Source of the DNA: Phaeodactylum tricornutum CCAP 1055/1
Lineage: Eukaryota; Bacillariophyta; Bacillariophyceae; Surirellales; Neidiaceae
NCBI RefSeq assembly: GCF_000150955.2
Contig: NC_011671.1
Coordinates: 930,001-994,000, forward strand
Direction: 5' to 3'
Length of the DNA: 64,000 nt
Position 1 is the stretch's first letter; the number at the start of each line of letters is the position of its first letter. A model generated the notes under the pieces. It ran no database searches, was not told the DNA's origin, and saw nothing but the letters and a program-made list of their open reading frames with translations. The position numbers and the translations under genes are program-made. Below, piece after piece: positions 1 through 12,410 of this stretch.

Positions 1-177
1 GTCACCAAACTTATCAAACGCGCCCGCTGCCTTGGGCTTATGCCATTCTCGGGGCAGTTCAAGGCAGAACATCATGGATGGAAGCACGCTGAGGATATCC
101 ATAAGATGCGGCCTTGGGAAAAAGAACTCATCCGTCGTGGACTGGTAGTGCAGCGCGGAGCGAAGGACAAAAATTAA
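1..177 (+). CDS. bS18-type ribosomal protein, C-terminal part
   Basis: The first frame is open from base 1 to a TAA at 175-177 and gives 58 residues. It begins with the segment TKLIKRARCLGLMPF, which matches the C-terminal helix of bacterial-type small-subunit protein S18 (the IKRAR.LGLMP motif that packs on the 30S platform). In a diatom nuclear genome a bS18 with this extra C-terminal tail of about 40 residues (WEKELIRRGLVVQRG) would most likely be the mitochondrial protein; that compartment is inferred because the N-terminus lies outside the window. The start and any introns are not visible. Confidence 0.7.
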   Translation, partial: VTKLIKRARCLGLMPFSGQFKAEHHGWKHAEDIHKMRPWEKELIRRGLVVQRGAKDKN

Positions 178-441
178 CAGTAAGTCTCCGATTTGAGCAT
201 CGCTTTGGATTGCGCATAAAGTTGTATATGACTATGATTGTAGTAGCTATATGCGTGAGGGTTCCTTGCTTGGAACCTACCAGATGTCACATTGTGAAAG
301 TGGGCTGACTGAAAGATTGTATCTCAAAGTTTAGCGGAACGCGTCCTTGACAGGCAACATTTTGGATGTTGGCACCATCTGGCAAACACAAATATAAAGC
401 ATGCTGAAAGAAGAACACCCAACACCAAGGTTGGAAGCTCT

Positions 442-2242
442 CTAGCTAGATGCCGTACAGATTTCAGCCTCGCCGCTCAATCTTTCCGTTGAGAATGAAA
501 TTTCGCTAGACACACTACAAAAGTCTTCAAAAGTCATTGTAGGGGAATCAGGAGACAGATACGGGGGAGAACAAAGCACAGTGCTTCTTTTGCGTTTTTT
601 CGACTCAATGTCAATCCTTGTGACGTAAGTTTCGAGTGTATCGAGATCCAGGTTTTTCCCCGGACTGAATGATTTGTGCATGGGAAGAGATGGAAATTTA
701 GGGGGACTGAACCACTGTTCCATTGGAGGCGACGGAATGTCGATTTCCTTGTCATCAAAATTCGGTGTCCACAATGTAGCTCCAGATCGTTCCAAGACTG
801 AGGTTATGAACGAAGGCGAGTAGTCGGGCATACCAGGATGCGGATACTTGCCAATATTTTTCCTGACTCCAGGATCAATAGGCGAGGCTGAAACCAAGGG
901 CGTCGTTGAATCAAACTGCATTCGCACGGCAGCGGGACTCTTGTCCCACAATGAGCCCAGGTCTCTTGTATATATTGCGTGAATAGGAGTGTCGTTCTCT
1001 TTACAGTCAGCTCGGATCACAGGCGAATACTTTGTCAAATTGGTATTCCAGCCCTTAGCCGCCGCTAGCTCCGCAGCATCGGCAAGAGTCCGGAGGTCTC
1101 GCTTCTCGGAAAACCCGCCCCCTTCGAGATACGAAACAGGATCAAACAATCCTATTTGTGGCTTTATTTCTGATGGTGTGGTATATTCCATTGAAAAGGA
1201 AGTCTCTTCAGTTTCCCCCACATCTGCACCTTCATTGCCTCCTGAAATCAAGTTGTGATATTTGTCGTACATACCGTACTCTTCCAAAGCGGCTTCCGTT
1301 CCTGATGAGGCTGACGTGAGGGCTGCCCGGTCGGTCCGTCCTGATACAACCGGAAGCCCAGCGTAAGAACCATCGGAGCTTGGAATATTGAGCTTCTCGA
1401 GTGCACACTTTCCCGTCAGGGAGGATATAGCCGCTTTTTCTCCCATGCGATTTGGTGGTGATGCTGGTGATGGCTTTTCATCTACCGGTTTACCGTGCCG
1501 AAGAAATGGCGCATTCTTCGATTTAGAAGCTCTACTTGGACGGACAATGGGTTTTAGCATTAGGGATTGCCAATTGGTCATGTTGCGGTGTATTGACGGG
1601 TGATGAAATGCTCCCTTATATCTGAAACAGAGTACAATGGTATATGAGGGCCTGTCATCTGATGGGATGTCCAGCTCGAGAACGAAAACGCACAAATCGT
1701 ACCTGTGACTCCTTTTATATTTTTTGAATCCATAGACATTAAGCTGGCGGCGAAGCGAGGGGTAGCGTCCATCTGAAAGTCCAAAATGAATTAGTGAGAT
1801 GTAGATCAGCATCTGTGTGACTGCAAACATGTGTTGCTACCTACGTACACCAAAAGAACTTGGAAATGGCAACGTTCAAAGCTTGGGGATCCTCTAACTC
1901 ATTCAAGAAGAAACCGGAACCATCGCCAGTCCATGAAACCACATTCGGCTCTACCGATGCTACGTGTCTGACGAAAGACTCCAAAACGCCGACGAAGTTT
2001 TTGCGCAACTTTTGAGCCGATGGCGGCCTCGACGGGGATTTGCTTGTTTTCAACGGATGCTCTGCTTTACGGCGACTACTAACGCGGCGAAGACTCGGCT
2101 CGTCAATCGGTTGACTCTTACAGAAATCCGAGGATGACCGGTGCAAGGTTGAACCAATTGATATCGATTGCGCATCCTCAACTTCTTGACCTTGTACTGC
2201 TATTTTCGGAGGATCAAGAGACATTGGTTCCTCCTTGATCAA
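442..2242 (-). CDS. Heat-shock transcription factor family protein, three exons
   Basis: I read the coding parts as complement(442..1621, 1703..1772, 1849..2242), 547 residues; the three exons add to an exact multiple of three. Both introns (76 and 81 bp) have GTACG donors and TTTCAG acceptors. The HSF DNA-binding domain spans about residues 80-167: FVGVLESFVRHV at its start, a W-containing beta turn, the recognition helix SLRRQLNVYGFKK, and GAFHHPSIHR at the end. Splicing is needed to bring these parts together, which supports the exon model. The remaining 380 residues are low-complexity, Ser/Pro-rich and lack an obvious leucine-zipper trimerisation region. HSFs are strongly expanded in diatoms; most have no assigned target. 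It shares a divergent upstream region of about 0.9 kb with the ARP1 gene. Confidence 0.88.
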
Positions 2243-3126
2243 GAGAAGAGGTTAAGATTTTCGAGGGTATGCGGTGCAAGACACCGGCTACAAAATTCGG
2301 TTACTCGCTCCTAGCGAACGTACCTTGGCGTATGGCGAAATGTAAGCATCGATTTCGGCTCCCTGATTTGCACCGTATGTTGGAATCGACATCTCGCCCA
2401 AACTCGCGTTTCGAGAATTCTCCAGGATTCTTTTCAGTTGGAACGGTACTTCTATGAACGAAGAACGCGAGCGAAATCGCAGACGATAAGACTCTAGTTT
2501 ACAAAGTAATGATCCAACGACAGAGAGAGAGAGATAGCAAGGAGTCGGTGCGACTCATATCACAGTAATCGGATGATCCAAAGTTGTGTGGAAAGCCCGA
2601 CTCGCGGAAAAGAGGCCGGCTTGGCAGCAATTTTTGGACAAACCCGGAAATTTGAACGGGACCTTGCCATATCTTTCATTTCATTCTTCCCTTCGGCAGA
2701 CAACCGGTTGGGTTCGGGCTGGAAACAACGCAACGCCTGAAACATTGATAACGCCGAATTACGCAGAACTTGCTCCCGCGTTTGAGGGGGTGTGGATAGG
2801 TAGCGGCGAGGACAATAACAAGGTTTGGAAGTATGGTATAATAGGGTTCATGAAAATCAAGCAGAAAAATAGAATGCTCTCGAACATTCCTGATTGAGAC
2901 CCGGACATATACTTCGCGGATATAAAATTGTCTGCGCTTGGTTCTGACTGTGAGTACCAGACGAACGAAACTCCAGGTTCCTTGTCGACCCCGCCCACTC
3001 ACGTGAAATAGGTAAGTGCTTGGGAACACGAAAAATTGGCCGACTGCTTCACGCAATGATCGTTGGAGGGCGGGGGTGCGATGACACTCTAGTAGGAAAC
3101 GCCACGCGTGAGGACAAAGATTGACC
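2243..3126. other. Intergenic region between HSF and ARP1
   Basis: This 0.9 kb divergent spacer has only short overlapping frames without recognisable domains. It presumably carries promoters for both flanking genes. A GA-dinucleotide run lies near 2523-2532. I see no RNA gene or repeat of note. Confidence 0.5.
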
Positions 3127-4548
3127 ATGAGCGCCGAAGGGTCTGGTCCGGAAGGCGGGTCACTCCTACTCAACCAACCTGTTGTCATCGATAATGGCAC
3201 AGCTAGCATCAAAGCTGGGTTTGCGGGATCGTCCAAACCAAAGGTACGGACCGAACGCACCGAAAGTACCGCAACGAAGCGTCCGAGGGACGTCGCTATG
3301 CCCAAAGATCAGGATCCAGTGTCGGTACAATTGCAGACTCCATTGTTTCTACTATACTAACCAGTCTTCAATTGTTGCAGGTTGTAGTTGGTACCAAAGT
3401 TGGACGGCCTAAGCATATGCGAATCATGCCGGGAGGTGCTCTCGAGCTTGATCAAGGCAGTAGCATTTTTGTTGGGCCGAAACTGGACGAACACCGTGGC
3501 GCCTTTGTTCTGGAACACCCTATGGACAAAGGTATGGTGACGGACGGAGGATGGGACGCAATGGAACACCTTTGGGAGGTACGTCGAGTGTCAAAGCGAC
3601 TTAAATTGTTCGTCATTGGCTACAGTCACCTAGAAATTGGTAATGTTCACCGTAACTCAACCGTGTGTCTTTTTTTACACTGCCTAGCACGTGTATTCGA
3701 AACAGTGCCTGAACGCAAAGCAAGAGGAACATCCTGTTCTCTTGACGGAAGCGCCGCTTAACCAACGCAAAAATCGTGACCAAATTGCGGAAATCTTTTT
3801 CGAATCCATTCGGGCACCCGCACTGTTTTTTACACCGCCCTCAGTTCTCAGCTTGTACGCTTCTGGTCGCACTACTGGTGTTGTCTTGGACGTTGGTGAA
3901 GGTGTCACTCACGCTGTACCAGTCTATGAAGGATTTGCTTTGCAGCATTCGGTAGTGAGGAGCGATGTTGCGGGTCGGGACGTCACCAAACAACTGCAGA
4001 TGCAACTGAGACGAGCTGGCCTGTCGTTCACCACTACGGCAGAGTCGGAACTGGTCAAGAAAATTAAGGAAGAGTCGTGCTATTTGACGCCATCTCGGCT
4101 GGCAAATGAAAATACCATCAAAGAATCCAATACGCCGTACCAACTACCCGATGGACAAACTGTGAACCTGTCCACGGAACGGTACCAGGCGCCCAACGTT
4201 CTTTTTGACCCGTCCCTAATTGGATCCGAGGAACCTGGAGCCGCCGAAGTTTTGGTCAACTCGATTATGAAAAGTGACATTGACTTGCGATCAAAGTTGT
4301 TCTCGCAAATCGTGTTGGCCGGCGGTTCTTCGCTCACACCAGGCTTTGGCGACAGAATGTTGTACGAAGTTCGTTCTCGAGCTCCCTCACATTTACGCAT
4401 ACGTATCTCGGCACCGCCAGAAAGATTGCACTCAGCCTACGTAGGAGGATCAATCTTGGCAAGTCTGTCGACGTTCAAGAGCATGTGGGTTTCCCGGTCC
4501 GAGTATGAGGAACACGGAAGCAACATTCTACACCGCCGAGAGTTGTAG
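3127..4548 (+). CDS. ARP1: Actin-related protein 1 (centractin), dynactin subunit
   Basis: The gene has three exons, 3127..3324, 3381..3578 and 3688..4548, giving 418 residues. Both introns are phase 0 with GTAC donors and CAG or TAG acceptors. Actin-fold landmarks in order: VVIDNGTASIKAGFAG (phosphate 1 loop), VGRPKHMRIM, EEHPVLLTEAPLN, TGVVLDVGEGVTHAVPVYEG (phosphate 2 loop), QIVLAGGSSLTPGFG (adenosine region) and a C-terminus MWVSRSEYEEHGSNILHR that closely follows vertebrate ARP1 and differs from conventional actin. ARP1 forms the short filament of dynactin, the cofactor of cytoplasmic dynein. An insertion of about 30 residues rich in charged residues (RTERTESTATKRPRD) follows the first nucleotide-binding loop, where the usual protein goes directly to its YVGRPKH segment. 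Its stop is 75 bp from that of the convergent SRPK gene. Confidence 0.9.
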
Positions 4549-4623
4549 ACTGCGCGGTGGAACTCTATCCCTATTTGCTTGACAAAAACAGACAACCACT
4601 AGTATAAATGTGTTTAATCGGCC

Positions 4624-7600
4624 TTAACTCTTCAGCCAATCGCTTTTCAGTGCCTCGCGCGCGGTAACCCTAGTCTTCGGATCAAAGTCCAGGAGAGGCC
4701 CTATAAACTCGGCAATACCCTTAGCGTCTTCTTGGGAAAAATGATATTTTTCTTGCAAAACGTCCTGTATCGGCCAGAATTTGAGCTGTTTGATCCGTTT
4801 CAAATTCCCCTTCCTATCAAAAAAATTCTTTGAGTATTTGCCGTCAAGAGCCATTCTTTTAGGCATCTTCCCTAGCAACTCCTGAAACATGGCAAGGTGA
4901 TCTTCGTCTCGATCGTAATCCTCGCCAGCTCTTGGATCGAACAAAAGGTCCCCAGTCAAAAGCTCAAACATCATACAGCCAAGAGACCACATGTCGGCGG
5001 AAGTATTATAATTGCTTCCGATTAATACCTCGGGCGATCGGTACTGTCTAGTTTGAATATCTTCGCTAAAATGACGATGCGTCCAGCAAGCATTCCCGAG
5101 ATCGACAATTACTGTTCGGCATCGCACTAGCATATTCTTGTCTTTCAAATCTGGCTGCTGATTGTGAGGTCTTGCCGCCGAGCTGGCTGAAGTATCTCGT
5201 GAAGACGGTGCGGTCGAAGTGTCCCCCGATGCTTTCTTCCCACCTTCCTTGAAGCCAGCGGAATCCAATTCCGAGAACGTCGACCTCGATGTTCGCGTTT
5301 CCGCTGAGTCCTCCACACTTGTGATAGCTACTGAGGGGTCGATACCAGTTAGGGATTTAAGGCGTTCCTGCATCGGGTTTCTGGCCTTCCACCAGTTCAG
5401 GACCAGCTCATTCGAGGAATGCTGCAAGTCAAACGAAGCCAGACCATTACAGTCAACAGATGGTCTCGCCAGAAAGTCTTTTACCAGTCGAAGATCAAAA
5501 CCAAATAGAGAGCATGCCGTATTACATGACGGCGTCAAGGGATCTTGCCTGATTTTCATAGCAAGAGGGTAGTGGCAAAAAGACTTGTTGCAAGGGCCGA
5601 AGACCACACTATCCAACGAGGGTTTCCCTTCGTCTCTTCTGTAAGTCATAAACACAACCCCCGGTAAGCGACTCTCCAAAAAGCTCAAGACAATATAGGT
5701 AGATCGCACCGGAAACTGAAGTGTAAACAGCGACGAAGGCAAGGGACGAGTCGATCGAGGCGTCAGATCTGGAGTTGCGGGGAGCTCGGTCAACGCAGCA
5801 GCGGAGGCGTCCTCTTCACCCAAATTTTCCGAAACTAAGGATACTAAGTCAATAAAAAGCTGCTTCTCCTTTTCATCCGTATCCTTCCGCATTTGCTGCG
5901 ACAGTCGGAAATACGTCGTTGCTTCGGCGACTTTTAATTCCTTGGATAGACTGGAAGTCGGCAAAGAAAGCGCGACACGCCAATCTCGACAAGAATTACT
6001 TTGTTCCCACTTCACACCACCCAATGCCGTCGACATTGTATCTGCTAGCTCTTCTTCTGGCGTAAAAAGTCGCAAGAGAAAAGCGATCTGTGCGAGGCCG
6101 CCATCGGCTTCGGCTTCCAACAAGGACGCCGACAATTCGGGATCAGATGGCGAGGAGACTTTCAAATCGTCACAAACAAATTTGGTAAGTGGCGAATCCC
6201 CTTCCGTTTGTTGAGGTCCAAAGTTGCACAACACAAAAGATGAGTGCCCCAGTTTCCGCTTGACGCGATGGTGCGCTTCTGGTGGTAACACGTCTGGTCC
6301 ATTTGGTGACATCATCGTGTTCGCGGTCCGACTCAAAATCTTACCCATTTCAAAATCCGAGAGCATCTTTGCGCCCGCTTTGCTTTCGGCTAAGATGTCC
6401 TCGTGTTCCGTCATATCACCATCCTCGGAGGAGTCACAATCGTCATCTTTTGGGTTTCCGAATGTCCTCTTACGTTCCTTTTGTCGTTTCTTCTTGAGTC
6501 GTTTCCTGAGTCGCTTCTTTTCTTCGTTTGGGGTTTTGGGATTGTTGATGGCCTTTTCCATCTCATGAATACTTTGACTTATCGTATTCCGATCTCTATC
6601 ACCATTATCTTCAATTGACATGGCCGCCATCTGATAGGCCAACTCTTCTTCGGTATCCATTTGATGCGGAAATTGCAGGAGCACGTTTTCCGGCTTGAGA
6701 TCGGTGTGGATAATCTTGCACCTTCTGTGCAAAAAATCCAGTCCCATGCAAACGCCGCGAATCATATTTTTCACGACCGGCAAAGGAATTCCACGGTAAT
6801 TGTACGCTTTGATGACACTAAGGAGATTACACCCGAGCATTGAAAACACCATGCACATGTGCCGACCGTTCGGTCCAGTGTGAAAAAATGAATCGTGCAG
6901 TGTCGCCACGTACCGAGAATGTTCCACGAATTCGGCCGACTCAGCATCCTTATCAGCTAGTAGCGAGGCTTCAACGCGCTTGCGTTCCGTGGCTATGCAG
7001 TCCAGTAGCTCTACCTCGTCCATAGCAGCCTCAGTGTAGTGCTCCGCGGATTTTTGAACCTTGAGAGCGTAAAAGTGATTTGTCTTTTTCATTTCCTCCA
7101 CACGACGGTCCTTGACCATCCAAACTGTGGAAAAGTGACCCCATCCTAATTTTTTTATAATAACGTATCTGTTAATCGCGAAGGTCAAGCTGTGTTAGAA
7201 ATGGCGACGTCAAGGACGAGGCAAACCCAAAGATCAAACATATCATACCTTTGATTGTATGCTTCTCCTACTTTCACGGGATGATATCCACCGGGTTTAT
7301 AACCCTCTTCTCCTTCTTCTTCATCATCTGTATAGTCTTCACCACTCGCACTCCCCGATCCGGCTTTATCGTTGTCCTGGTCACTCATCGTTCCCGTCTC
7401 GTCCGCGTCTTCCTCCCCATCGTCAGAATCTGGATATGAACGAGAGGACCGTGAATCCTCTAGATCCGAATGCTCCAATGGTTGCACCAAAGTAGCAGCG
7501 GACGCAAAGGGTAAAGTTAGGTCAATTGCTACATTTTGGCGGAACGAAGACGGCGAGTCGTTGGACAATGTGGACGACGGTGCGCACAAGGGGGACGACA

Positions 7601-7937
7601 ATAGCCTGACTTCATCCGTAGGGTTGTTGATCGATAGGTCGAGGTCTTCGTCGTCCTCTTCGTCGTCAAATATATCCGCGCCTTCTTCATCCGAATCTAC
7701 CAACGCATCGATCGCCGACGCGTGTTTGGGAATGGTGGGATTACTCGCGTCGGAGTGTAAGGATGATTCGACCAAACGACTGCTGCTTTTAAAGCCGTCC
7801 GACACGTGATCCTTGTCTATTTCCACAGGAAGCGACTCGTGCGCAGAGGATGTGGTCAAATCTTCCGCAGCTGCTATAGAAATGTCGTTGAGCTGCTCCA
7901 GCAGCGGTTTCTTCTTGTGCTTCCGGAAAAGGTCCAT
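4624..7937 (-). CDS. SRPK-type protein kinase (SR-protein kinase)
   Basis: Two exons, complement(4624..7168, 7249..7937), encode 1077 residues; the 80-bp intron (GTATG...AACAG) joins GGYHPVKVGEAYNQR to YVIIKKLGWGHFSTVW, the hallmark N-lobe of SRPKs. Other kinase motifs: HTDLKPENVLL (catalytic loop), VDLGNACW in place of DFG as in SRPKs, QTRQYRSPEVLIG and ADMWSLGCMMFELLTGD. As in the family, the two kinase halves are separated by a long spacer, here about 500 residues with basic KKRLRKRLKKKRQKERKR tracts that could hold the kinase in the cytosol or direct nuclear entry. The first 200 residues are acidic (runs of D and E). SRPKs phosphorylate RS-domain splicing factors. The gene is divergent from a small unknown gene, only 84 bp away. 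Confidence 0.93.
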
Positions 7938-8021
7938 AGTGATAGCCAGTTTGGTACGAAGTTCTCAGCAGGCAAAGCAAGCTCGGTCAATTTCCTTTTG
8001 TCAGACTCGAAAATTGCTGGA

Positions 8022-8586
8022 ATGAAATGTCGGGAGCTTCTAGATGGTGGTCAAACTTTACCAAGATCCAGTTTACGAGAGGCAAGTAGTACACTCTTTC
8101 GAAAGCGAAAGTCACCCACTGTCAATAAAACGAACGCTGTGAGGATGGTCTGGACTTTGCTGACTTGGGCTGTAGCGTCGGTTCCTCCACGACCACCGCC
8201 AGTAAGCGACGCTCGACCAAACATAAATCCAAATGTCCTACGACGCGGGGGGCGTCGGTATTGGAAGACATTATTTCTCGACGATTACAATACCGTTTGG
8301 GGGTATAAGGTGCGTAAAAATGTATCGTTAAATGGGAGTCGTATCATTTTTCCAAAAGACATTATGGTGTTAAGTATTATAGACTGTGACTTTGTGTGGT
8401 GATTTAAGATACTGTGTACATACTTTCCACCTTTGTCACTTGCAGATTCAAGAAATCGTTCACAGTCAGTCATTGTCAGGTGGTCCGGGGTTTGCAAGGA
8501 GGCCATACTACGTAAGGTCTACCATTTATTATAGGAATAATGCCGTTCGATTTTTAGAAGCTACGCACTGGTCTGCTACTAGCTAG
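8022..8586 (+). CDS. Small unknown protein, two exons
   Basis: I do not recognise this protein. The model join(8022..8309, 8446..8586) gives 142 residues. The 136-bp intron has a GTGCGT donor and a TTGCAG acceptor and sits between phase-0 codons. A later Met at 8145 (MVWTLLTWAVASVPPRPPP) is an alternative start and would give about 100 residues with a hydrophobic N-terminus. Exon 1 carries a basic RRGGRRYWK motif and exon 2 a GGPGFARRPYYVR segment, which look like constrained sequence rather than chance. The size and basic character would suit an organellar ribosomal or respiratory subunit, but that is only a guess. Confidence 0.5.
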
Positions 8587-9202
8587 GCACTCATAAAACA
8601 AGTCCCAGCAAGCGGCTGTCGGACGAGCAAAATGTTTCACCGTCGGCCTCAACAAAGCTTTCTTGGCATCTTCGCCGCTACTAAGAACGACTTTGCCCCT
8701 TTCGGAGTTCACACGAGATAACTGTGATTTGAGAATTTTGGTCCGGCAATAACGATAGTCAGTGCTGCTTAAATTCAGCTGAATGTAATTGGAATCGTAT
8801 CTTTATAGTCGTGGCCGCAACCGAAATTTACCTCAATGATCTTCTATACAAGGATACAAAGAAGGCCTCACAGCTCGTTCAACAACTGTAACGAGTATCG
8901 GTTTTGAATATGCTGGGCGGCATTGCACAATTCCTATAAGGCGAGCATTTGAACAGGTAGGCAATGAAAAGAACGAGTCGAGAGCTTTGTACCCACAAGA
9001 ATCACCGAGGAAGAGGTATATTGGTGCTTCTGCTAGCAGGAGTAGATCAGTCTATTAGGTACTACTTATCGATTTTTAGATTTGAATACGAAAGCGCTCT
9101 AGGAAGACGGCTTCTATGCTTAATATGCTACTGGAGAACTTTTTTGGAATACAGCATCGCAAAGGTTCTCAACATCACTTAGCCGAGCATCATTTCTGGC
9201 TT
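8587..9202. other. Intergenic, nothing recognised
   Basis: The spacer lies between the ends of two convergent genes. Only short frames without domain signatures are present, and I see no repeat or RNA gene. Confidence 0.5.
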
Positions 9203-10544
9203 TTACATCTGACAAACAACAACAAAGAATGCAGCCATCAAGGAGAGACCAACGCTGTGCGCAGAGTAAACCGCAGACGACTCCGGCACTTCAATTCCAC
9301 GATCCGTTTCGTCAACAACAGCCGGGCTAAGAGTCGGAGCAGGCACGGTTCCAGTCGGTGTGGATGGAACAGCACCAGCGGGTGAAACGGTAGGGGCTCC
9401 ACCCACCGCAGGTGTGGGAACGGTCGTAACGTTCGGCGCCGGGGTCGCAGCCCCCGTTTCGGAAAGCAGACAAGTGGCCGCGTCAAAATCCTCACAAATC
9501 GGAGCGAATGCTTCGAACTGCGCAGCCGATTCAAAACGACTGGTCAGGGGGCATTTAATTCCACGGGATAGTTCGTCAAAATTGTTAAGGAACTGGAAAT
9601 CGCCATTGTACAAGACTACCGGCGAAACCCCCATCTGATTAAACGAAAAACAGTTGCGAACTATTCTGAGCGGGCCGCTGCTCTCGATTAAAGCACTTTG
9701 CGTCTCGGACTTTCGTTCCAAAAATTGTCAGAAAATACTTTCTTCAAGAATTTGCTCACAGTCAATACGCTACGGGCAACGCGAACTTACCAGAGTATTG
9801 TTGTGCGTCATATCGTTGCCGGAAAAAGCACAGTCTTCCAAGATCAGGCGATTTTGACGACTGCTACTCAAAATCAAGGCCGGCGTTGCAGGACGACCAG
9901 GGTACTGATTGTTCTCAAAGCGAGAATTGGCAAACGTGACCGTGAGCGCCTCACTGCTGGCCGATCCATCGAAATAATCCAAATGAACGGGAGTCGTAAA
10001 GGCAACATTGTTCTGTATTGGGAACAGAAAGGGCATGATGTGAGAAACTCCGGACACCGAAAATATTACAAGCTCGTTACTAGTTGAAACTTACAAGGAA
10101 TTCGCAATCCTTGAAGGTGACGTTTCCCGGCTTGTTGATCCAAACGTTGCGAGTAGCATTCACAAAGGTGATGCCTTCCAAAATGACGTTGTCTACGCGA
10201 GAATCCGAAATACCGTAGGCCGACGATCCGTCAACCTGCAAAGACCCGCCCTGCATCAAACACTGGTCCTCGTGACTACCATTCGGGCCGCACTGGACGT
10301 GGAGGTTGGGCCGCAACGGCAGAAATGCCTGTCCTTCCACTACGTCGTTGTCGTTGTTGAGACGACCAATAGCGTAGACAGTGTTGGGGCACAGCGTGTA
10401 CTTTCGCATTACGCTTACGTCGTCGATAGCCGCTTCCTCCAATGCCAAGGCATTAATCGTTGCCAAGCATGCATTTTGACTCGAGACAATCGAGGCTGAG
10501 ATGGAAGCTAGGAAGACTGAGAAATGGAGGCGAGTGAAATTCAT
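9203..10544 (-). CDS. Secreted beta-helix-like surface protein with Pro/Thr-rich stalk
   Basis: Three exons, complement(9203..9709, 9791..10012, 10095..10544), give 392 residues; the two introns (81 and 82 bp) both have GTAAGTT donors and phase 0. The acceptor of the second intron is my choice among several AGs. The N-terminus is a signal peptide (MNFTRLHFSVFLASISASIVSSQ). The body has short repeating rungs of the type VILEGITFVNAT, NVTFKDCEFL, LILEDCAFSGN and LRIVRNCFSFNQ, as in right-handed parallel beta-helix (pectin-lyase-like) folds. A stretch rich in Pro, Thr, Val and Ala (about 50 residues) precedes a hydrophobic C-terminal tail (SVGLSLMAAFFVVVCQM), so a GPI-anchored or membrane-anchored cell-surface protein is likely. 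No catalytic residues of pectin lyases are evident. Several N-x-T sites suggest glycosylation. Confidence 0.75.
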
Positions 10545-12410
10545 GTTGACCTAGGGCACGAAACGAAAGCAAAAGGAGCAAGATGAGCTCGTAACGAAGT
10601 AGATTCTTCGTTCCGTCGAAGACTCTGATTTCTCCTTTCTTCTTACCTGCTATTCGGAATATATAAAGTTGCTGTACCTCTCACTAAACGTTCAAGCAAC
10701 GGCACAGTTTGAGCGGAACGAAACGAATGCAAAATTAGTATCCCGGCAAAGCGTCTCTTCGGTTGGCCCTCGCAACTGTCGTAAGATCGGATCTCGACAA
10801 AGACTTGGAACGAAAGCAACTGCAATGCTCGTCGGCAGACGCCGAGGCCTTAAATCAATACGTGTGGTTAAAGTACCACGGCTTGCAAACAAATTTTACT
10901 TAAGAAATATAGTCATGAAAGACGCGAGACATTCCAAACCCGCGGAGGTACTCAACGGAAAATTATCTCACAAATTGTTCAGAAGTACGACTCCTTCGAA
11001 CGATCAGAATTGCAAAACATTTTTGGCGAATAAGGGAGAGCGCAAAGACTTATGTCACTTTTGAAGTATTTATCAGGATAATTATGTAACAAAGATTCAC
11101 ACAAGTGATAGGTTATGGCGGGCTTATATCATAGGAGGCGTACCTCGTTTTTGGCAAGATCGGATTGCGCAATCGTGAGTACATCCCGCCAGCAGGCGAG
11201 CCAAATTTTAGGCTGTGTCTTTCGCGGTTTAAATCCCGTTAATTGGTGTAAAAGTAGTAAAACGGAACGTAGCGTAACAATTGGAAACAATGATCTCCAA
11301 TCTGACAGTGAGAGAGGAGACCTACACTTCTGGATATCAAACCCTAAGCCCTGGAAGAAGTTCGGAGAAATTGCGTTCTAATGTAACGACCGCGATACCA
11401 AGTCGAATTCTTGCTCAATGCAAGACAATCGAGGGCTATTCAGTGACCTTACGTTTGGACCGCCTACTGGTACTACATGATGCCTTGGGCTTCCACCATT
11501 CATCTATGAACGGAAGACTACAAAATGCGCTTGACGGGTGTCTCTTCACAGCTTCGTCTACTGCGAAAGAAAGCGAAAAAGTCAACGACTGCCCGCTTTC
11601 TACTACGGACGAGCATTAATGAAACGGCCCTCTAGAATATTTTGCCATCACGAAGATCGCGTTTCAAAGAAAGATTTCATGATTTGACCGTTTTGCATCG
11701 TTGTATGAAAAAGAATGGCATCGATGGCAAAACAAAAGCCCTTAGCGAATTGGCAGTGTAACTTTATTCTGTAACGCATGCAACTGCCATTTGAACATCA
11801 CATCAGCAACAAGGTTTACAGTTGGTAGTACATGTTCCATATGATCGGACAAAGCCCGCCGTCTTCGGGAGATCCGAACGCGAAATGGACGGATCCGTGT
11901 TTGTGGGATGTTTGGATTGCAATCGTATTCCTTCTTTCTGATGCTGACTGTGAGCAGCCGGGAGTAGATTTGGACTTGCTGTTGTAAGTTAGCGATTTGA
12001 TCATGCTTTTCAATCATTTGCAACATGTTGGGTTTACATCAAGGCTGAAGATATATCAGGTAGACCTTTGTGAAGTTTCATTCTTGATCCTTTTTCTATA
12101 TATACTTCTTGATTTCACTTCTGTCACAGTGCCAGTGTTTGAAATTATTGTCACCAACGCGAACGACTTTCTCTGATTTTCGAGGGCTTTCTGTTACATA
12201 GATAAGTGTATTTGAAGCAAGTCAGCAGATCAGCCCCACAAAAAAGAGTCGTTCGCAAAACGATACCAGGTTCGCATACATTGACACGATTTCTCATCAA
12301 ATGCGACTCACGGTCTATTCTTATGTTGGACTCCTAACAAGCTCACAAAATCAAACAAAAACTCCAATACATCAAACCAACAATACATAAAAAGTCTCTC
12401 GACGTTCGAA
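10545..12410. other. Long intergenic region, no gene supported
   Basis: Nearly 1.9 kb contain only short open frames (the longest about 130 codons) on both strands, with no domain match and no good splice-linked continuation. The 3' two thirds is AT-richer. The right part holds the promoter of the LURP-one-related gene, with AT-rich CAATACATAAAAAG close to the ATG. A small unrecognised gene cannot be excluded. Confidence 0.45.

Noticed and set aside
2676-3305. Minus-strand frame of 209 codons above ARP1
   Set aside because: It overlaps ARP1 exon 1 on the other strand, has no domain match and Cys/Arg/Phe-rich shadow-like composition.
7806-8021. Upstream extension of the small gene at 8022
   Set aside because: It overlaps the first exon of the SRPK gene in antisense and has no features of its own; a start downstream is more likely.
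11281-11619. 112-codon plus-strand frame in the intergenic region
   Set aside because: No domain, unremarkable composition and no splice partner; size is within chance for this base composition.
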